DNA of 9,432 nt from an uncultured Barnesiella sp. (GTDB lineage Bacteria > Bacteroidota > Bacteroidia > Bacteroidales > Barnesiellaceae_A). The stretch spans positions 1-9,432 of the forward strand of contig CAJGDT010000054.1 in assembly GCA_904502265.1 (NCBI GenBank), read 5' to 3'. Shown one piece after another: positions 7,511-9,432 of the stretch (position 1 is its first letter; each line of letters opens with the position of its first letter). The notes beneath the pieces are model-generated. The model worked only from the letters and a program-made list of their open reading frames with translations, was not told where the DNA came from and did no database searches. Made by a program: the position numbers and the translations under genes.

Positions 7511-7532
7511 TGAGCCGTCTCACGACGGCTCA
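7511..7532. other. GC-rich perfect hairpin with an alternative fold
   Basis: TGAGCCGTC (7511-7519) and GACGGCTCA (7524-7532) form a perfect 9-bp stem around a TCAC loop. The same bases offer a second, mutually exclusive hairpin: CGTGAG (7509-7514) with CTCACG (7519-7524) around CCGT. Neither strand has a U-run directly after the stem, so a simple intrinsic terminator is unlikely. It lies 32 bases before the ATG of a possible 35-codon ORF and stands out as a GC-rich island in A/T-rich DNA. It could be a leader RNA structure, a small-RNA stem or a protein-binding dyad. Confidence 0.6.
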
Positions 7533-7564
7533 GGGGTTGCTTTAAAACTTTACAATCTAATACT

Positions 7565-7672
7565 ATGAAAAAACTGATACAAAGATATGATCGTATTTGG
7601 AATACGCAAAATTTTATATTAAAAAATATCTTCGTTTTAACAATATTTCTTTTAAAACAATCGATTATTTAA
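7565..7672 (+). CDS. Possible 35-residue membrane-type peptide
   Basis: ATG 7565 opens a 35-codon frame ending at TAA 7670-7672. The N-terminus is basic (MKKLIQRYDR) and the second half is hydrophobic (FILKNIFVLTIFLLK, residues 17-31), like a single short membrane segment. No homologue is recognised. The start has no clear ribosome-binding site beyond an A/T-rich upstream tract, and the DNA is so A/T-rich that hydrophobic codons arise easily. It overlaps the second copy of the direct repeat and a 6-bp dyad at 7592-7606. It could be a real small protein, a remnant of a longer gene, or chance. Confidence 0.25.
   Translation: MKKLIQRYDRIWNTQNFILKNIFVLTIFLLKQSII
7609..7623. repeat. Direct repeat, copy 2 (AAATTTTATATTAAA)
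   Basis: Exact second copy of the 15-base sequence at 7426-7440, offset by 183 bases. It is preceded by TATTTG (7594-7599) and CAAA as in copy 1. This copy falls inside the possible small ORF. Confidence 0.55.
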
Positions 7673-7740
7673 CAAATCGTAATGGATTGTGATATAGTGT
7701 TGCGATGCGTTAATTTGTTTATCGAAACTTTATCTAATGC

Positions 7741-7771
7741 TTGACTCATCGCGATAGAATGTCTATTTTTG
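7741..7771 (+). promoter_or_regulatory. mutY promoter (Bacteroidetes -33/-7 type)
   Basis: TATTTTTG at 7764-7771 matches the -7 consensus TAnnTTTG exactly. TTG at 7741-7743 lies 20 bases upstream in the place of the -33 element. Transcription would be expected to begin roughly 4-8 bases after the TTTG, that is, just before the ATG at 7780. This places the promoter inside any N-terminally extended reading of mutY and argues against such an extension. Confidence 0.65.
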
Positions 7772-7779
7772 CGACAGAA

Positions 7780-8847
7780 ATGGAAGAGGTAAATGATATA
7801 TTGATAAACCGGCTGGATCAGTGGTATGCTACCCATGCTCGTGAGTTGCCTTGGCGTGTTACTCGCGATGCCTATTGTATATGGGTATCGGAGATTATCC
7901 TGCAGCAGACTCGCGTGGCGCAAGGGCATGATTATTATCTCCGTTTCATCGAAAGATTTCCCAATGTCGAGGCGCTTGCAATGGCTGAGGAAGATGAGGT
8001 AATGAAGTATTGGCAGGGGCTGGGATATTATAGCCGAGCACGCAATATGCATGTTGCCGCCAAAGATATTATGGCACGTTTTGATGGTGCCTTTCCATCG
8101 AATTTTTCTGACATTCGTTCGCTTAAAGGGGTGGGTGATTATACCGCTGCAGCCATTGCTTCGATAGCTTTCGATTTGCCTCATGCTGTTGTTGATGGAA
8201 ATGTATATCGAGTGCTGTCTCGCCTCTTTGGTATAGATACTCCAATAGACACTCCGGCAGGAAAACGTTATTTTGCCGAGTTAGCACAAACTCTCTTAGA
8301 TAAGGAAAATCCGGGTCTTTATAATCAGGCTCTTATGGAGTTTGGCGCATTGCAATGTACTCCCGGAGCGTGCAACTGTGACAACTGCCCGTTGTCCGAT
8401 ATCTGTGTGGCAAATGCCTCTCGCACGGTTACTCAACTACCCATAAAGCAAGGAAAAATTTCGATAAAATCGCGCTTTTTTAACTACTTCGTTATATCTT
8501 GTGGTGGCTTTACTTGGTTGAGCCGGCGCGAAGGTAAGGATATATGGCGCAACCTTTATGAATATCCTCTTATAGAGACACCCGAAGAGACCGATTTCAT
8601 CGAAATTCAGCATACCGATGAGTACCGAAAATTATTCGATGGAGTGGGCAAAATTACGTTTCTGGGGCAACCTTATACCTGTCGCCACGTGCTTACACAT
8701 CGTGTCATTTATGCTACTTTTTATACGGTTGAGGTTGAGTCGTTTCCGGTTTCTTTGTCGCACCTTACGCCCATAGCTGTTGCCGATGTCGAGCAGTATG
8801 CTGTGTCGAGACTTACCGAGCTGTATCGTCAACATCGCGAAAAATGA
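7780..8847 (+). CDS. mutY: A/G-specific adenine DNA glycosylase
   Basis: A base-excision repair enzyme that removes adenine mispaired with 8-oxoguanine. From ATG 7780 it has 355 residues, typical of MutY. It contains the catalytic glutamate E38 in WVSEIILQQTRV, the helix-hairpin-helix LKGVGDYTAAAI (115-126), and the catalytic aspartate D139 in VVDGNVYRV. The [4Fe-4S] ligands C193, C200, C203 and C209 have the C-X6-C-X2-C-X5-C spacing. A C-terminal NUDIX-like 8-oxoG recognition domain runs from about 230 to 350, with H303 in YTCRHVLTHR at the usual His site. The frame is open upstream to TTG 7741 and ATG 7759, but both lie in or before the promoter's -7 element. ATG 7780 also leaves the normal number of residues before the QWY segment. 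The mRNA would then be nearly leaderless. Codons are more A/T-ending than in the hut genes. No clear terminator follows. Confidence 0.95.
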   Translation: MEEVNDILINRLDQWYATHARELPWRVTRDAYCIWVSEIILQQTRVAQGHDYYLRFIERFPNVEALAMAEEDEVMKYWQGLGYYSRARNMHVAAKDIMARFDGAFPSNFSDIRSLKGVGDYTAAAIASIAFDLPHAVVDGNVYRVLSRLFGIDTPIDTPAGKRYFAELAQTLLDKENPGLYNQALMEFGALQCTPGACNCDNCPLSDICVANASRTVTQLPIKQGKISIKSRFFNYFVISCGGFTWLSRREGKDIWRNLYEYPLIETPEETDFIEIQHTDEYRKLFDGVGKITFLGQPYTCRHVLTHRVIYATFYTVEVESFPVSLSHLTPIAVADVEQYAVSRLTELYRQHREK

Positions 8848-8895
8848 CAAATGCATTTCTCTGGCAAAAAAAACATGTCAAGGTTTAACGGTTTT

Positions 8896-8918
8896 TCACT
8901 CGCTTATCACTATCTTTG
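8896..8918 (+). promoter_or_regulatory. Upstream promoter module for phoH (copy 1)
   Basis: TATCTTTG at 8911-8918 matches TAnnTTTG. The module begins with TCACTC and repeats TCACT 11 bases later, about one helical turn. A loose -33 partner, TTTA at 8884-8887, lies 23 bases upstream of the -7 box. It is 20/23 identical to the module at 8970-8992. A perfect 7-bp inverted repeat (CTATCTT/AAGATAG, 8910-8928) covers this -7 box and the probable start site. Confidence 0.55.
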
Positions 8919-8948
8919 TAGAAGATAGGATGCGGTTTGGAAAAAAAC

Positions 8949-8962
8949 ACAAGTAAACTTGT
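8949..8962 (+). promoter_or_regulatory. Palindrome between the two phoH promoter modules
   Basis: ACAAGT and ACTTGT form a 6-bp inverted repeat around AA. An A-tract (GGAAAAAAAC) precedes it and CTTTTCTT follows, so it could act as a weak terminator for RNA begun at the upstream promoter. Alternatively it is an operator: its right arm overlaps the CTTG (8958-8961) that could serve as -33 of the downstream promoter. Confidence 0.4.
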
Positions 8963-8969
8963 CTTTTCT

Positions 8970-8992
8970 TCACTCACCTTTCACTATCTTTG
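8970..8992 (+). promoter_or_regulatory. Downstream promoter module for phoH (copy 2)
   Basis: TATCTTTG at 8985-8992 matches TAnnTTTG. The proximal half differs from copy 1 at three of 23 positions and lies exactly 74 bases further on. CTTG at 8958-8961 is a possible -33 at a spacing of 23. A transcript from here would have a leader of about 30 nt before the ATG at 9028, making this the likelier main promoter. Confidence 0.65.
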
Positions 8993-9027
8993 CCTACAAT
9001 AAAAATATAGAGCCGAACGAACGATAA

Positions 9028-9432
9028 ATGATAGAACGCATAATAATTCTTGAGGGTGTTGACCCTGTATTATTCTACGGAGTAAATAATTGTAATATAC
9101 AGTGTGTGAAGAACTTGTTCCCCAAGTTGCGACTTGTGGCACGAGGTAATGTGCTTAAGGTAATGGGCGACGAGTTGGAGACTGCTCTCTTTGAGGAGAA
9201 GATTCAACAACTGATAGCCTACTGTGAGGAGCACAATACACTCAACGAGGAGGTGATTGTTACTATCATCAAGGGCGAAAAGCCTATTACCGTAAAGCGT
9301 GATGATGACCTTATTATCTACGGTGTCAATGGTAAGCCTATCACAGCGCGTTCGGTCAATCAGCAGAAACTTGTTAAGGCCTTTGAAGAAAACGACCTCG
9401 TCTTTGCATTGGGTCCTGCCGGTTCGGGTAAA
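9028..9432 (+). CDS. phoH: PhoH-family ATPase, N-terminal part (cut by window end)
   Basis: The first 135 codons of a cytoplasmic PhoH-like P-loop ATPase; the frame is still open at the last base. The N-terminal domain begins MIERIIILEGVDPVLFYGVN, with the typical FPKLRLVARGNVLKVMGDE block at about 31-49 and IIYGVNGKPITARSVNQQ at about 97-114. These are followed by LVFALGPAGSGK, the Walker A motif (GPAGSGK, 129-135), which ends exactly at the window edge. The Walker B and C-terminal parts lie outside. PhoH proteins are NTPases linked to RNA metabolism and, in some bacteria, to phosphate stress; the exact role is not settled. The ATG follows an A-rich ribosome-binding region (GAACGAACGATAA). 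Two promoter modules lie upstream, so the gene is probably transcribed separately from mutY. The fragment is intact. Confidence 0.92.
   Translation, partial: MIERIIILEGVDPVLFYGVNNCNIQCVKNLFPKLRLVARGNVLKVMGDELETALFEEKIQQLIAYCEEHNTLNEEVIVTIIKGEKPITVKRDDDLIIYGVNGKPITARSVNQQKLVKAFEENDLVFALGPAGSGK

Larger units (their letters stand above)
7276..7779. other. 504-bp divergent intergenic region between hutU and mutY
   Basis: No recognisable conserved gene lies here. The hut-proximal third (7276-7390) is the hutU leader with a candidate promoter. The middle (7426-7623) is bounded by an A/T-rich direct repeat and holds a GC-rich hairpin plus the start of a possible 35-codon ORF. The last part (7673-7740) is A/T-rich with no feature I can name, ending in the mutY promoter. 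The amount of sequence and structure exceeds what two divergent promoters would need. Confidence 0.8.

Noticed and set aside
7741..7779. N-terminal extension of MutY from TTG 7741 or ATG 7759
   Set aside because: These bases hold a consensus promoter, and ATG 7780 gives the family-typical N-terminus.
7276..7779. Insertion sequence or mobile element remnant
   Set aside because: There is no transposase fragment and no paired terminal inverted repeats; only a 15-base A/T direct repeat is seen, which is reported as a lead and not as a mobile element.
7669..8184. 171-codon minus-strand open frame opposite the start of mutY
   Set aside because: mutY carries all catalytic and iron-sulfur residues; the antisense frame resembles nothing and arises from mutY codons.
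8849..8858. AAATGCATTT palindrome right after mutY as its terminator
   Set aside because: It is only 10 bases with no loop-forming spacer, is A/T-rich and lacks a U-tail; a restriction-site-like palindrome of this size is expected by chance.

Overview
This window is a stretch of a Bacteroidales-type chromosome. The promoter elements fit the Bacteroidetes sigma consensus (TAnnTTTG at -7), start codons are preceded by A/T-rich tracts rather than strong GGAGG sites, and the proteins (long-form urocanate hydratase, mutY next to a PhoH-family gene, a multi-WG-repeat protein) fit that phylum. Genus is not claimed. Most of the window is ordinary chromosomal metabolism; I see no insertion sequence, CRISPR array, rRNA, tRNA or phage gene.

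Layout, left to right. (1) 18-788, plus strand: a small WG-repeat protein of unknown role. (2) 824-853: a perfect 30-base palindrome serving as terminator between two convergent units. (3) 875-7275, minus strand: a compact histidine-utilisation operon, transcribed hutU - ftcD - hutI - cyclodeaminase (fchA-like) - hutH. The last two genes overlap by 7 bases, and a strong imperfect hairpin sits between ftcD and hutI. (4) 7276-7779: a 504-base, mostly non-coding divergent region. It holds the hutU leader and putative promoter, a conformationally ambiguous GC-rich hairpin, a possible 35-residue ORF, an A/T-rich direct repeat and a consensus promoter for mutY. (5) 7780-8847, plus: mutY, probably with an almost leaderless mRNA. 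(6) 8848-9027: an intergenic region with two near-identical promoter modules 74 bases apart. (7) 9028-end, plus: the first 135 codons of a PhoH-family ATPase, cut by the window edge just after its Walker A glycines.

The five hut enzymes form a complete path from histidine to glutamate. HutH deaminates histidine to urocanate, HutU hydrates it to imidazolone propionate, HutI opens the ring to N-formimino-glutamate, FtcD moves the formimino group to tetrahydrofolate, and the cyclodeaminase makes 5,10-methenyl-THF and ammonia. Carbon and nitrogen thus become glutamate, two ammonia and a one-carbon folate unit. No transporter and no hut regulator lies in the window, so control must come from elsewhere or from the leader. 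MutY (A:8-oxoG repair) and PhoH are housekeeping genes unrelated to the hut operon. The most unusual signals are non-coding: the intercistronic hairpin, the 7.4-7.7 kb intergenic structures, and the promoter arrangements of mutY and phoH.
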